The position numbers and the translations under genes were made by a program. A DNA stretch of 64,000 nt from Anaeramoeba flamelloides. Taxonomy: Eukaryota; Metamonada; Anaeramoebidae. Positions 1-10,997 of this stretch are shown piece by piece. Location: NCBI GenBank assembly GCA_027625915.1, contig JANTQA010000008.1:11533001-11597000 (forward strand), written 5' to 3'. Every line of letters begins with the position of its first letter. Positions within the stretch are counted from its first letter, which is position 1. The notes beneath the pieces are model-generated. The model did no database searches, was not told the origin of the DNA, and saw only the letters and a list, made by a program, of their open reading frames with translations.

Positions 1-537
1 TCCCATTTAATAAATATCTTTTGTATAGCCAACGAATTTTTTATTATGGATATTGTATCAGAAGAAGGTTCTTATTTTTTTTTTTTTTTTTTTTTTTTCT
101 TAGGGTAGTTTAAAGTTTCATATTTTTTTTAGAAAGTCATCTCTTTTTAATTTAGTTTTCAGATTGATTTTCAATAACTTTCTTTTCTTTTCATCTTTAA
201 AAAAAAAGAAAGAAATAAAGGGAAAAAATAAATAAGAAAACAAGATTTAATTCAAAAACATTTAACCTAAAGAAAGTGTAGAATTTAAAATTTTAAAACA
301 AAATATTTAAAATTATTAATATTTGTTCTCAAAAATCTACATATCTACGTGGTGGGTGGGTTTTTTAAGGGGATATTTAAATATACCCCACTGTTAATTT
401 TATTAGTTTTTTAATATGTAATAGTTATTAAATGTTTTAAATGTTCCTTGATATATAGCACATCAACCACAAGACTAAGATTTACATAGATTGCAATTAC
501 TTGTTATGTTTGTTTTTTCTTGAAGATTTATAATTTT
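1..537. other. Non-coding AT-rich stretch
   Basis: Homopolymer runs and AT-rich sequence with no open frame worth naming. A G-rich patch (TGGTGGGTGGG) sits near 350. I see no gene here. Confidence 0.6.
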
Positions 538-1060
538 AGTTAGGATAAAAAACCCTAAATATAATTTTAGAGTTTTAGGAAGTGCCGTAGAGTGCTGTAG
601 AGTGCCTAGGTTTTCCAGAATTCAAAAGAATAGGGGAAAATCTTTGATTTTACTCAATTCTTTTAAATTTTGGAAAACCTAACGGCGATTTTCTTGAGGT
701 TTTCTGTTTTATTTGTTAAATATATTGATTTTCATTAGGTTTTTTTGAGTTTTCTATTTTATTTGTGAAGTGTTCTAGGTTTTTTTACTTTTTGAAATAA
801 ACAGAAAATTTGAATAAAATTTCGGTTTATTTCGAAAAGTAAAAAAAACCTAGAACACTTCACAAATAAAATAGAAAACTCAAAAAAACCTAGAACACTT
901 CACAAATAAATAGAAAACCTCAAAAAAAAAAAACCTAGAACACTTCACAAATAAACAGAAAACTCAAGAAAACCTAAGGTCGCTTTTCCAGAATTCAAAA
1001 GAATAGAGAAAAATCAAAAATTTTACTCATTTTTTTTAGATTCTGGAAAACCTAAGGGCA
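538..1060 (+). repeat. Repeat family A, copy A3 (foldback-like, modular hairpins)
   Basis: The left edge GTTAGGATAAAAAACCC is the reverse complement of the right edge of copy A1 near 15165-15181. Inside lie three repeats of GTAGAGTGC (about 586-606) and a ~75 bp palindrome starting GGTTTTCCAGAATTC (about 611-684). Long inverted arms containing CACTTCACAAATAAA / TTTATTTGTGAAGTG follow (about 740-960), then a second GTTTTCCAGAATTC-type palindrome (about 974-1055). It has no coding capacity. I call it a non-autonomous element because related copies occur at 14.2, 22.4, 27.5 and 54.7 kb. Confidence 0.75.
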
Positions 1061-1162
1061 AACAGGAGGTAATTTTGTTGAATCACTTCTGCTCAACAAT
1101 AAAAAAAAATAAAAATTTATAGTTTTTTTTTCTTTAATAAAAATAAAAAAAAAATATATATC

Positions 1163-1560
1163 TTGATCAAATCACAAGTATAAATATGGAATGTTGTAAA
1201 AAAGAGATTTTTTACAATTTTCAAGATAAATAAAGAGTTATATCCATTTATCTCAAATTTTGGAAATAGTAAACGAAACTTCCGTTTTGTTTTTTGAGCT
1301 CAAAGAGCTTTTCAATATAAAACCATTTGGTAAATATCAATGCTTTATTTGAAAAATGATTTTAAAAAAAAAAAAAATTGAAAGATTGGTATATACCCAA
1401 ACGATTTTTTGATTAAAATTATTATTAGTCTATTAAGATAATCAGATATTATATTTGCTATTATCAAAATTTGAGATAAACGCATATAACTCTTTATTTA
1501 TCTTGAAAATTGCAAAAAATCTCTTTTTTACAACATTCCATATTTAAACTTGTGATCAAT
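1163..1560. repeat. Repeat family B, copy B1 (TIR element, ~400 bp)
   Basis: The ends are ~100 bp imperfect inverted repeats. The left arm reads CACAAGTATAAATATGGAAT, and the right arm is its complement ending in CTTGTGATCAA. The arms continue through TTTATCTCAAATTTTG. A central part has AAAGATTGGTATATACCC. A second copy (B2, 10998-12037) shares the same order of blocks. This is a MITE-like structure without an ORF. Confidence 0.75.
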
Positions 1561-1564
1561 TAAA

Positions 1565-2328
1565 ATTCTCTTATATTTCTCCAATTCCTTCTTGGGTTCA
1601 ATTGTGTTTTAAAATTGATTGTTTATATTTGGTTTTCATAAAATTTTGAAAATTTAAAAACTGGCTTTAATTTATTTTTAAGGCAAGAATCACTTCCTTT
1701 TTCTCTCAAGTGGAGAAATAAAAAATAATAACATAATTAATCACATAAAAAAAGAAAAAATTAAAAGAAAAGAAAATTATAAACTATAAAGTTTTTAAAT
1801 GGGAAAAGAAAAGTCATAGAGGATATAGTAATTCATGGGAAATAAACAGTTTCTTTAATTTGTCAATTATTTTTCATTTAACAATATAAATAATTGTTTT
1901 TTCTTCTTTTTGTTTTAATTACTATTAATTTCGTCACCGAGGTTTCAAACATTAAATATCAGTAAAAGAGATCCGTGTTCGTAATACCACTATCAATGCA
2001 TGGCAACACACTGTAGAAAGATTTAAAGTGAATTTGAATCAAATCTTTTGAAACGATTCGTATCTTCTTTGAAATGTTATTATATCTTTCATTTATATGA
2101 ATATTTTTTTCTCCCCAAACTTTAATAAATCCTAAAAAAGTACACAGGAATTCGAAAATACAAAAAAAGGTATAAAGAGAAAAAATCAAATTTAAAAACT
2201 GACTAGTTTAATCTTAATTTCATTTTTCTTTTTATTTTTTGTATTTCCAAGAAATTGTTTTCAAACCAAAAAAAAAAAATCACCATTACTAAACACCATT
2301 TCAAAAATTGTGAATAACCTGAAATAAT

Positions 2329-2399
<71 letters not shown>

Positions 2400-3030
2400 A
2401 GTATTCAAGAACAACAAATAATTAAATATGATTTGTAATTCACTTTTAAATCATTCTAAAAATATAAAAACCTGATATTTTAAAAATTAAAAAAATAAAA
2501 CCAAAAACTAAAAAAAAGTGAGTCACAATTTTTGAAATGAGCGTTATGGATTGTTTATTTACTGAACTTTCACTGAAAAAAAGTTTAACAACAAGATTTT
2601 TTACTAATAATTAATTTCAAATTAATAGACATTAAATGAGTCGAAATTTTCAAAATGATTATTTGTCTTTTTGAAGAGATCTTTTTTTTTTCCACTTGAT
2701 CTTTTGCAAAAAAAAAAATATCAAAAAAAAAAAAAAAAAAAAAAAAAAATAAAAAGAAATCGAAAAAGAAATCGAAAAAGAAAAAGAAAAAGAAAAACAA
2801 AAAGAAAGAAAAACAAAAGTAAAACAAAAATTTGCAAAATTAGAAAAAATGATTCTGATCCAAAAATTTGAAACTATTTTTTTTTTATAAGAATATGGAA
2901 TAAACCCCCAAAACAACTTCTATTAACATTATAAAGTGAGTCAAAATTTTTGAAATCTAGTTTATTTATATATTATTATTATTATTGATGTTTTATAAAT
3001 AAATTACGATTTCTGTAATATCTAATAATA
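1565..3030. other. Upstream flank or intron of the BEACH-WD40 gene
   Basis: Contains the (TA)n tract at 2336-2394 and a purine tract at 2715-2830 whose frames read as lysine-rich peptides. GTGAGT occurs at about 2518 and 2935, each followed by a near-identical ~15 bp stretch, so it could be a repeated intron-start-like motif. The missing first half of the BEACH domain was not found here. Most of the stretch is probably intron. Confidence 0.4.
2336..2394. repeat. (TA)n microsatellite
   Basis: About 29 uninterrupted TA units. Length is likely polymorphic. Confidence 0.95.
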
Positions 3031-3031
3031 G

Positions 3032-4572
3032 GTGGGAGGTTTGATAATGCGGATAGAATATTCAGTTCTATTAGTTCTACATTTAACAGTTGTTATAATT
3101 CTTTATATGATATTAAGGAATTAATCCCAGAATTTTATTATTTCCCAGAATTTTTAATGAATTTAAATGGACTAAATTTAGGGGTTAAACAGAATGGGGA
3201 AAAAACAGGTGATGTTGAATTGCCACCTTGGGCAAAGGGGGATCCTTATAGGTTCGTTAGGATAATGAGAGAGGCATTAGAGAGTGAATATGTTTCGCAG
3301 CATTTGCATGAATGGATTGATTTAATATTTGGCTATAAGCAAAAGGGCGACGAAGCCATTAAAGCCAGGAATGTATTTTATTATTTAACTTATGAAGATA
3401 ATGTGGATTTTAAAAAATTAAAGAACCCAATGGAAAAAAAAATAATCATAGATCAAATTGAAAATTATGGACAAATACCAATTCAGTTGTTTAAAAGGCC
3501 ACACCCAAAAAGAAATGCCCATGAAAAAAGTATTATTAAAAAAATGATTAACCCCATTTCCCCATTTACTTTTTTTAAAAGTGATAAATACGATTTAATC
3601 ATTAAACCCAAATATTATAATATTAAAAGCAATGCAATTTATTCCTCCATTTATTTAGCTGATTTGGAAATTGTTAATAATAATTCGAGGTTAATTATTT
3701 TTGACGAATCAAGGATGCTATATAGCATCAGTATTAATAAAATCTTAAATATTTTAAATAATGACAAAAAACGACTTCGTTCGTTAATAAAGCAAGAGGT
3801 TGAAACTTTAAAAATTGGCTTTTCATTTGAAAAAAAAATAATGAGATATAGTAATTATTTTACATGCTTTGATCAAAACAATATCTTTGTCAGTTGTGGT
3901 TATGGTGATTGTTCCTTTAGACTAAATAATCTGTCGAATTGTGAATTGATTTTGAAAATAATTAAGCATAAGGATATCGTTACATGTTTAACAATCGATC
4001 AGAATGTTTTAATCACTGGTTCAAAAGATACAACAATAATCATTTGGAATCTGGATTTAATCAACAATGTTACGAATTTTAAGAATAATTATAACATTTT
4101 ATATGGCCACGACGATGAAATCACCTGTTTAGATTTAAATAAAGATTTGAACGTTGTTGTTTCTGGTTCAAAGGATGACACTATTATCATTCGTTCTTTA
4201 GACAATAAATTTAGTTTATCCAATAGCATCAAGGCAAATTCCCCAAAATTAATTAAAATTTTGTTTAATGGCTGCTTTTTGGTTTATTGTGCAGGTAAGT
4301 TATTACAATTTTATTCGTTCAATGGTTATAAATTGTTAGAAAGAAAGGTTCAAGATAAAATTTTGGTTTGGAAAGTTACACACGACAATAAATTTTTAAT
4401 TACTGGTGATGTACAAGGCACTCTGATCATTTGGAAAATTGAAACATTGAAAATCTTTAAATCCTTTTCTTTTAAAGATTCAATTATTAGCATTTCTTTG
4501 TCCAGAAATGATGAATTTATTTCAATCGGGTTATCGGATAAATCTGTCGCTATTTCTTATTTTAAAAAATGA
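3032..4572 (+). CDS. BEACH-WD40 protein (LvsA/neurobeachin-type), 3' exon only
   Basis: This is the last exon of a BEACH-domain protein, a family of large cytosolic scaffolds in vesicle and lysosome traffic. The frame opens at a splice acceptor (AATAATAG at 3024-3031) with GGRFDNADRIF. It continues through the BEACH signature blocks DIKELIPEFYYFPEF, LPPWAKGDP, ALESEYVS and WIDLIFGYKQ, so roughly the C-terminal half of BEACH is present. About 300 residues follow with WD40-like repeats (blades such as ITGSKDTTIIIWNL, VSGSKDDTIIIRSL and ITGDVQGTLIIWKI), ending at TGA 4570-4572. An internal ATG at 3157 would cut the BEACH domain and is unlikely to be the start. The N-terminal BEACH half, the PH-like domain and the long N-terminus of this family are absent, so they lie across a long intron, off the window, or are lost. 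Confidence 0.88.
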
Positions 4573-6432
4573 AAAAACAATTAAATTTTGTTTTTTTTTT
4601 TTTTTTTTTTATTCAGTTTCTTTTTGCCTTTTTTTTATTTAATGTATTTACCAATATTAATTTGTAATTTGATTTTATTTTTTTGTTATTGTTTTTATAA
4701 ATTGTCTTTTTAATTTTAAAAAAACATATTAATTTTTAAGAAATAAATTTTCAAATTCTCATCATGGTCGAGTTTTGTTTAAAATATTTTTTTTCTTAAA
4801 ATTATCATTTCTTTTGAGATTCTTATAATTATTTAAAAATTAGTTCCTGAACACGCCTTTTTATGAAACTAATCATCTAGATATTCTTTCAATGTATACT
4901 ATATTTATAGTCAAACTATTTTCTCTTATAAGGATGACCAGTTGTGTTGAGTGAATTATATGTGCTTAAAGCGTTTGAATGGTGATTAGAAGAATAAAAT
5001 TATTTTGGAAATTTCAAAATTGAAATCTTTTTTTTGGTTTCAACGCCATTTTATAAATTGTTGTTATTGAATTTTTAATAAAATTTATTTTACCAGTGGT
5101 TAATACCAACTATTATTTGGTCTAAATATTCTATTCGTTTCCATTTTTTTTTTTTTTTTTCTTTAAAGTGCATGTATGAAAAATAATTAATATTTTTTAA
5201 TCTTTTTGTGTTCCTTTGAGAGAAACAAAGTTTACTATAGATAGATTCGAGTATTTTTTGCAGAATTAATTTTTGCATTAAAATAATCATTTTTTGTGGA
5301 CAATTATTATTTTTTATTAAATTGTTTTATAGGTGATTTATTTTTTACAAAATCAATGATTTCGGATTCTTTCAAAATAGAAAAGATTTAAATTTTTATT
5401 TTATTACACATGATTACTTTGCTAATTTAGATAATAAGGAATAATTTTTTAAAAAAGTTACAATATATAGTTCCAAAAAATTGAAATAGTTTAGTTATTT
5501 GTCTATAAATCCACTTGGTTTAAAAAAAAAAATTAAATGAGATTTATAATATTTTTATTTTTAATTTAGTTATAGACTCATTAAAATGGGTTTCCTCAAA
5601 GTTAACAAAAACAATTATTTTTCAATTGATTGTAAAATTAAATATTCATATATTCACTGAAACAGTGAAACAAATTAATTACAAATATTTTTTTGATTTT
5701 TGATCGATTTTGTTACAGAGAAGAAAAAACACCAATTTTTTCTTCGTAGAGAAATAACTAGAAAAGATTTCAAACTTTGAGGAAATAAAATTAGCAGTAA
5801 AGTTAGCATTCGATTAAACTTCAAAGATTTAAAGTCATTAATTTATGGGAATAATAATTATAAATAAAATTAAAATCAATAAAAACCTTTAAATGGGAAA
5901 TTATATTATTTAAAGCCATATTCGGGGTATAAAGGCAAAAAATCGCTATTTTTTTTTGTAATTCTTTCAAAATTAACTTTTTTGGAATATTCTCAAGTTA
6001 TAGTTTTGAATAAAGTATTTGGATAGGTTTAAATAGTAATCATTTTTACAATTTGGGTAATCTTTTTTAATGGTGTTTTTGAAAAGGGGTATTGAAAAAA
6101 ATGATAAAAAAATGGAAATTTTCTGCTTTATATTAGGTAGGTGAGATTTAAACCAACAAATGACTTTTTAAAATAAGAATTTTTATTCACGGTGCTAAAG
6201 AACTTCAAAATATTCCATATTCTCTGTATATTCAAGGGTGTTTTATTATGTTTTTACTTAATTTAATCTTGATTTTTTTTTTCTTTTATTTTTTATCAGA
6301 TTTTTATTTTTACTTTCTAATCATACAAACAATTTGGGCATGTCATTTCGATAAATAATTGTGAAACATTTGATTTTACGCTTTTTGTTTTCTTGAAGAA
6401 AAATAAAGCAAAATAATGGTAATATAAGCTAA
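4573..6432. other. Intergenic, no gene seen
   Basis: Follows the BEACH-WD40 stop with a T-rich 3' flank. AT-rich sequence continues throughout. The only ORF (5090-5290, minus) is low-complexity and unsupported. Confidence 0.55.
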
Positions 6433-6953
6433 ATTCAAAAAAATTGGACACAGTTTAAACAGTTGCCGAATAGTAATACTCCACTTTACATTCAATTTGA
6501 GAATAATTTTGATTTTACAAACTATTTCATTGTTTTTCTTAATTTGTTTTGTTTTCATTTCCATTTTTTGGAGTTAAGTGATCTGTTTCTTTAGATTTGA
6601 GAATTTTTTTCGATGGTTGATAGTGGTTTAGTTTTGAGTTTGTTGAAATGAAAAATCACATAAAATTTATAAATGTTATCTTATCATTTGATCGATCAAT
6701 AATTACAGTGAAATTTCAACATATTTACCAATATATTTTTTGTTCAGCTCGTTTCATTATTTTGGACACACCAATTTATATTTTTTTCGTTTTTTATTTA
6801 ATTCTTTTATTTGGATGAAAATGATAATTTATAAAAATAGTAATATTGTGTATCTTAATTGTGGTTTTATATTACATTTGGAGCAATATAATTAATTAGG
6901 TTTTTTTTTTTTTTGTCTATTTTTGATTTTGGGTGTTTCCAAATTTTTGGAAT
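6433..6953 (-). repeat. Repeat family D, copy D1 (~520 bp)
   Basis: The ends are inverted copies of CCAAAAATTTGGACACA (about 6437-6455 and 6930-6950). Subterminal blocks such as TTGATCGATCAA and CAGCTCGTTTCATT match copy D2 (13439-13970) in reverse orientation along the whole length. No transposase is present. TTGGACAC-like ends are reminiscent of Tc1/mariner-type MITEs (inference). Confidence 0.75.
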
Positions 6954-7454
6954 GGGATTTATATGTTATAAAAAAATTTTTTTTATTTGTGTAATACTGA
7001 TAAATTCTTAAAAATGTTTAAAATTTTTTGCTTCAATTTCTATAATTTTTTAAATTATTTTAACCTGTTTTGAACAACAAATTTTCTTGGTTTAAAAGTG
7101 ATGAGTTGTTAAATAAATTGATTTAGAGAGTCTTCTTTGAACGGTGGGGTTTTAAAAAAAGAGATTACAAAGTGAAAAAAAAATGGAAATTGAAGTAATT
7201 TTTTTTTTTTTAGGTATTTTTTGAATTATCCAGCAACTCAAATACATTGTAATATCACACTTAGATTGGGGCATAATCCCATGTGTTAAGATATTTTAAG
7301 AAAACTGGGAGAATTAAATGTTAGGACATTTTACAAGTAAACGATAAAAAAGGTAAAATAAAAGAAAAAAAAATTCCTATTAAAATTTCATATTCGAAGG
7401 TAACTTTTATTTTGTATAAGAAAAATACCAGAGTATACAGACTAAGGAAAGGTC

Positions 7455-7526
<72 letters not shown>

Positions 7527-7677
7527 TCTGGTATTAATTCAGATTCGGGTAAAAGTCAATAATTTGAAATTTAAAATAATAAAAACATATTATTTTGGTT
7601 TTTGAAATCATAAATCTTTTAAAAAATGTATAAAACTTTGCATTTACATAATTTAAAAGGGTTTATTTCAATTATTA
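6954..7677. other. Intergenic with microsatellite
   Basis: AT-rich. Around 7225-7340 composition is richer and short open frames exist, but none is long enough to call. The (AAT)n tract lies at 7454-7526. Confidence 0.5.
7454..7526. repeat. (AAT)n microsatellite
   Basis: About 24 units of a trinucleotide repeat, nearly perfect. Confidence 0.95.
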
Positions 7678-7731
7678 GGACAAGGGGTCAAACAGTGTCG
7701 ACTTGATGCCTATCTGTTGAGCCACTTATCC
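7678..7731 (-). other. tRNA-like sequence (possible SINE head or tRNA relic)
   Basis: On the minus strand a 54-nt segment begins GGATAAG and ends CTTGTCC, which can pair as a 7-bp acceptor-like stem (one T-G). After the 5' arm comes TGGCTCAACAG, close to an A box, and then GTTTGACCCC, close to a B box (GGTTCRANNCC). At 54 nt it is too short for a tRNA and lacks a clear anticodon arm. It lies ~190 bp downstream of the Stealth stop codon. It could be a truncated tRNA or a SINE-like Pol III promoter, or chance. Confidence 0.3.
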
Positions 7732-7822
7732 ACTTTATTAAGCAAGCCTTTCCGTGTAATTTCTGGTTATATTCTGTTTTAATATAAAAAAAAAAGAAAG
7801 AAAGTTATGTTTTCCGAGTGTA

Positions 7823-7861
<39 letters not shown>

Positions 7862-7922
7862 TAAATAAATACAAAACAAAGTGATTGATGCCGTTAACTT
7901 TAAACATGTTGTTTTGTTGGAT

Positions 7923-9071
7923 TTACATAAAATCATCATGAACGGGGTTTGGTATTTCATAGTCTGGAACGTCTGGATATAGTTTATTATAAAACTCGAA
8001 TAAAGCATTTTTTTGGTTCTTGTACTGGGGTGTTTTGTGTGAAAAGTTGTTATTGCAATTAAAAGTTTTTATATTTTTAGTTGCGAATTTTTCATAAAGC
8101 TCATCAAATTCTTTGGTAAGGTCTGATTTTTTACTGTAAGATATTTGATGAAATTTGGCTTGTGCAATTTTCTCTTGTTTGATCCAACCCTTACTGCGGA
8201 AAAATTCATAAAAAATCATTGTAATTTCTTCTGTTAATTTCTTATATCGTATTTTATGAGCCTGGACAAGCTCGGTATACCCAGGGTGTTGTTCATGTAA
8301 CTTGATGATAAAGTCTCTTCTCAGTGGCTTTGGAAGAAGTGAGTACTTTGCGTATTTCCATTCTGGGAATCCTTTGCCTTTATATTCCGAAAATAGGTAT
8401 GTCCGCATTCGTTTGCGTTTCTCGTAAACTCGTGGAAGCCCCTCGTCTGTGAAAAAGTAATCAGGGTTTAGTGGCTGGTTGATCAAGACACCATCCATCA
8501 AGATAAATTTGTTTGATAAGCCTGGAATCTTGTGAAGCATGGAAAAGATTGCAAACGAATTGTAAGTCGGGCAGTCACTTGGCCGGTCAAACAAGGTGCA
8601 CCGATCAAAAACGATGACCTTGCTAAAGTAGTCCTTTTTTAACCAAGATGGGTACGGGGTGTTGGAATTCATCAAAATGTAAATGTTGTTGGCCCATGGC
8701 AAATACTTGTACACAGCTCGCAAGGAAAATTGCAATTCAAAATTGTATGTGCTCCCCTTATTGTTGCCCTTCGTGAGACCCTCCCACGTAAAAACTACAT
8801 CGATTTTCTTTTCTCCCTTTTTGTATTTGTCCTTGTCTCTTTCATTCACAAACTCGCTTCGTTCGATCTCATACCTCTTTTCTTCTTTCTCTAATCTACT
8901 GTTTAGGTGCTCAGCTTCTTTCTGATCAATTATTAATAACTCTTTTTGCCTTTGATAATTTTCATAGGATTCTTCTAATTTTTTTTTTCCAGTACTCCTC
9001 AGGCTGCCTAAAAAAATAAAAAAGACAACAGTCACAACTATAAATGATCCAATAATTCGAGGTGTCATCAT
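7923..9071 (-). CDS. Stealth-family phosphotransferase, type II membrane protein
   Basis: A 382-aa protein with an N-terminal signal anchor (residues ~6-23) and a charged coiled-coil-like stalk (~30-88). The Stealth domain set follows in order. CR1 is IDVVFTWEGL (90-99). CR2 runs ~110-205 with FSLRAVYKYLPWANNIYI and PTYNSFAIFSMLHKIPGLS. CR3 is around 255-315 with HEQHPG, and CR4 (~333-372) has LYPDVPDYE. Stealth enzymes move sugar-1-phosphates onto glycans in the secretory pathway, as in the GlcNAc-1-phosphotransferase of lysosomal targeting or in microbial capsule synthesis. The usual acidic NDD after the IPGLS block reads MDG here (192-194), so catalysis may be altered. The length fits a compact Stealth enzyme. 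The start ATG-ATG directly precedes the hydrophobic anchor. Neighbours give no functional link. Confidence 0.88.
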   Translation of the reverse strand: MMTPRIIGSFIVVTVVFFIFLGSLRSTGKKKLEESYENYQRQKELLIIDQKEAEHLNSRLEKEEKRYEIERSEFVNERDKDKYKKGEKKIDVVFTWEGLTKGNNKGSTYNFELQFSLRAVYKYLPWANNIYILMNSNTPYPSWLKKDYFSKVIVFDRCTLFDRPSDCPTYNSFAIFSMLHKIPGLSNKFILMDGVLINQPLNPDYFFTDEGLPRVYEKRKRMRTYLFSEYKGKGFPEWKYAKYSLLPKPLRRDFIIKLHEQHPGYTELVQAHKIRYKKLTEEITMIFYEFFRSKGWIKQEKIAQAKFHQISYSKKSDLTKEFDELYEKFATKNIKTFNCNNNFSHKTPQYKNQKNALFEFYNKLYPDVPDYEIPNPVHDDFM

Positions 9072-9626
9072 CAGAAACTCAAAAGTAAACTATTTAAAAA
9101 ATGATTCATATTTTGGATGGTTTGAGTAAAAAAAAAAAATTATTCAAAAAAGCAGTTGTTTTTTTCTATAATTTTTTTGAGAAGATACAAAAGAATGATG
9201 GTTAAATCCCAATTTATTCTCTTGTCATTTTTTTTGAGAACAAACATTGAAAAGTTATTTTGACAAATCTTATTTTCCTGTTGATATTGATTTGTTTGTT
9301 TTTTTTTTTTCATATTCAGCAAGATTTGAAAATTTTTTATTACGAACTCTCCAGATACTGGAAAGTATATCACCAATTCTGTTTATGTGGGTTCATTCTA
9401 AAGTTGGGTTAATTAAGAAAAAAAGATTTATTTAAATTATAAAAATCTTGTTGGGGAATGGAGTCGGTAAAATGAAAACGGTAAGGTATATTCTCGAAAC
9501 GAATCTTTCTTTTCACATTGACTGAAACCTTTTTTTTGGAAATAGAAGGAAAATTCGGTTTATTTAATTTTGAATTATTTATGCAAAAAAATTACGACTT
9601 ACTTTTTGGTATTTTTCTATTTTTCT
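9072..9626. other. Intergenic upstream of the Stealth gene
   Basis: 5' flank of the minus-strand Stealth gene. Poly-A/T runs, no supported ORF. Confidence 0.5.
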
Positions 9627-9830
9627 ATAATAGAGTTACCAAAGAACTAAGTTGTAATTTGTTGCAAATTTGAAAATGAAGTTTGAACAACAAGTGAAAA
9701 TTTTTCTCGTTTCGAATTCATTATTAGATTTTTTTTTTTTTTTTATTGGTAGGTTTTTACAACTCATTTTAGAAGACTGAACAGTTCTTGAAGCTAAGCA
9801 CTGGTAACGAACGGTAACTCCAAAACAAGA
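9627..9830. repeat. Repeat family R (~200 bp, GAGTTACC ends)
   Basis: Starts AGAGTTACCAAAGAACTAAG and ends with GGTAACTCC, giving short inverted ends. A related stretch (GAGTTACCAAAGAAATAAG) occurs on the minus strand near 35290-35330. Single GGTAACTC-like ends also occur near 10770. A short decayed MITE is the likely explanation. Confidence 0.4.
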
Positions 9831-10011
9831 CAATGAAAAAATTACTCAAATCTCTTTATGCATCCTTTCGTTTTCTTTTGGATCAAATCGTTTTATTCTT
9901 TCAAAATTTCAAACAGGGAGAAACTTCTTTCAATTAAAATTACAGTTTAGTGTTTCTTTGGATTTGTTTTTTTAAATCAACAAACAGAAAAATAAAAGTA
10001 GAAACAAAAGT

Positions 10012-10190
10012 TTTTTGGTTTTGGAATTAAAAATAGTAAAAATTTTCACTTCATTTTCCGATTTTTCCATTGTAATAGATTTTCCGAAAGAAGTAGGGTA
10101 TACTTTAAGCCTTTCTTGGAAAAAGATAAATATGGAGGGGTGAAGTGAAAATTTTTCAGATTTTTAATTCAAAAACAAGTAAACTTTTTT
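10012..10190. repeat. Repeat family G, copy G0 (hairpin ~175 bp)
   Basis: Inverted arms built on AAAAATTTTCACTTCATTTTC (left, about 10037) and GAAGTGAAAATTTTTCAG (right, about 10142), each flanked by an AATTAAAAA-type outer end. Related hairpins lie at 33.4, 46.4, 50.8 and 56.4 kb. Confidence 0.55.
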
Positions 10191-10997
10191 CTAAATTAGA
10201 ATAAATTAATTTCAGAAGGATCATTTACAGAACCTGTTTTTGAATTGCCTTAATTCGGGCTTTGGTAACTGTTCTGTTTTATATTCTGAAAAGTATTCTA
10301 ATAATGGGCTTTCATTGTAATGAGTAAATTATTTTTAAAATAAAATTTAGATCTTTGAATGGTGTAACTCATAAAAGTTTTCAAAAGCGAGTGTAAATAC
10401 TGTTTGGCTAGTACTTTAAAAATATTTGACGGACTTGTGAGAATTTTCCGAAGAAATATGTCACAAATTTTTCCCACCATTTTCTTTTAACGAACTAGTA
10501 ACTTTATTTATTTTTAATCCCAAAAGTATCAGGGAACTATTTTCACAAATAATGTATTAAACCGATAATAAAACTTATTTATCAATTTTAGAGAGGGGTG
10601 ATCATTTTAAAAAGAGCTCATTTTTCCCAATTATATTTTAGTTAAAAAAATCTAATCCTTTTCAGGGTTTGGATTTTATGATTATGTGATAAAATCATGT
10701 AAATTAGAAATTAACAAAACATTCGTATTTTTACTGCTATTTGTAATTTGAATGGTATTAAATTTCAATTGGTAACTCTTTTTTTAATGCTGAAACCTGG
10801 GATTCTAATCTTATATTGTTGAAGATCATAAAAAAAAAAGTACAAAACATACAAAAGATCTCACAGAAATTGCAATCTATTTCTTTTAAAACTCAAGTCT
10901 GATCTAAGATCAAAACGGAAAATGAAGACAAAGCTGTTGTACTTTTTAATTCAAACACCAGTATTTTAACCCATTTTTAGTAATTTTTTAACATTTC
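10191..10997. other. Intergenic with a small minus-strand open frame
   Basis: A 60-codon frame on the minus strand (10298-10480), then a second frame with KTEQLPKPELRQF (about 10210-10290), read as protein-like but match nothing I know. They may be remnants of a transposon gene. The rest is AT-rich with no gene. Confidence 0.3.

Noticed and set aside
1959-2060. Plus-strand snippet RVRNTTINAWQHTVERFKV as a possible BEACH upstream exon
   Set aside because: Does not match BEACH or PH-like sequence, and no splice pair links it to 3032 convincingly.
2585-2916. Lys-rich and Phe-rich ORFs around the purine tract
   Set aside because: Low-complexity translation of poly-A/GAAAA DNA without domain, and both strands are open.
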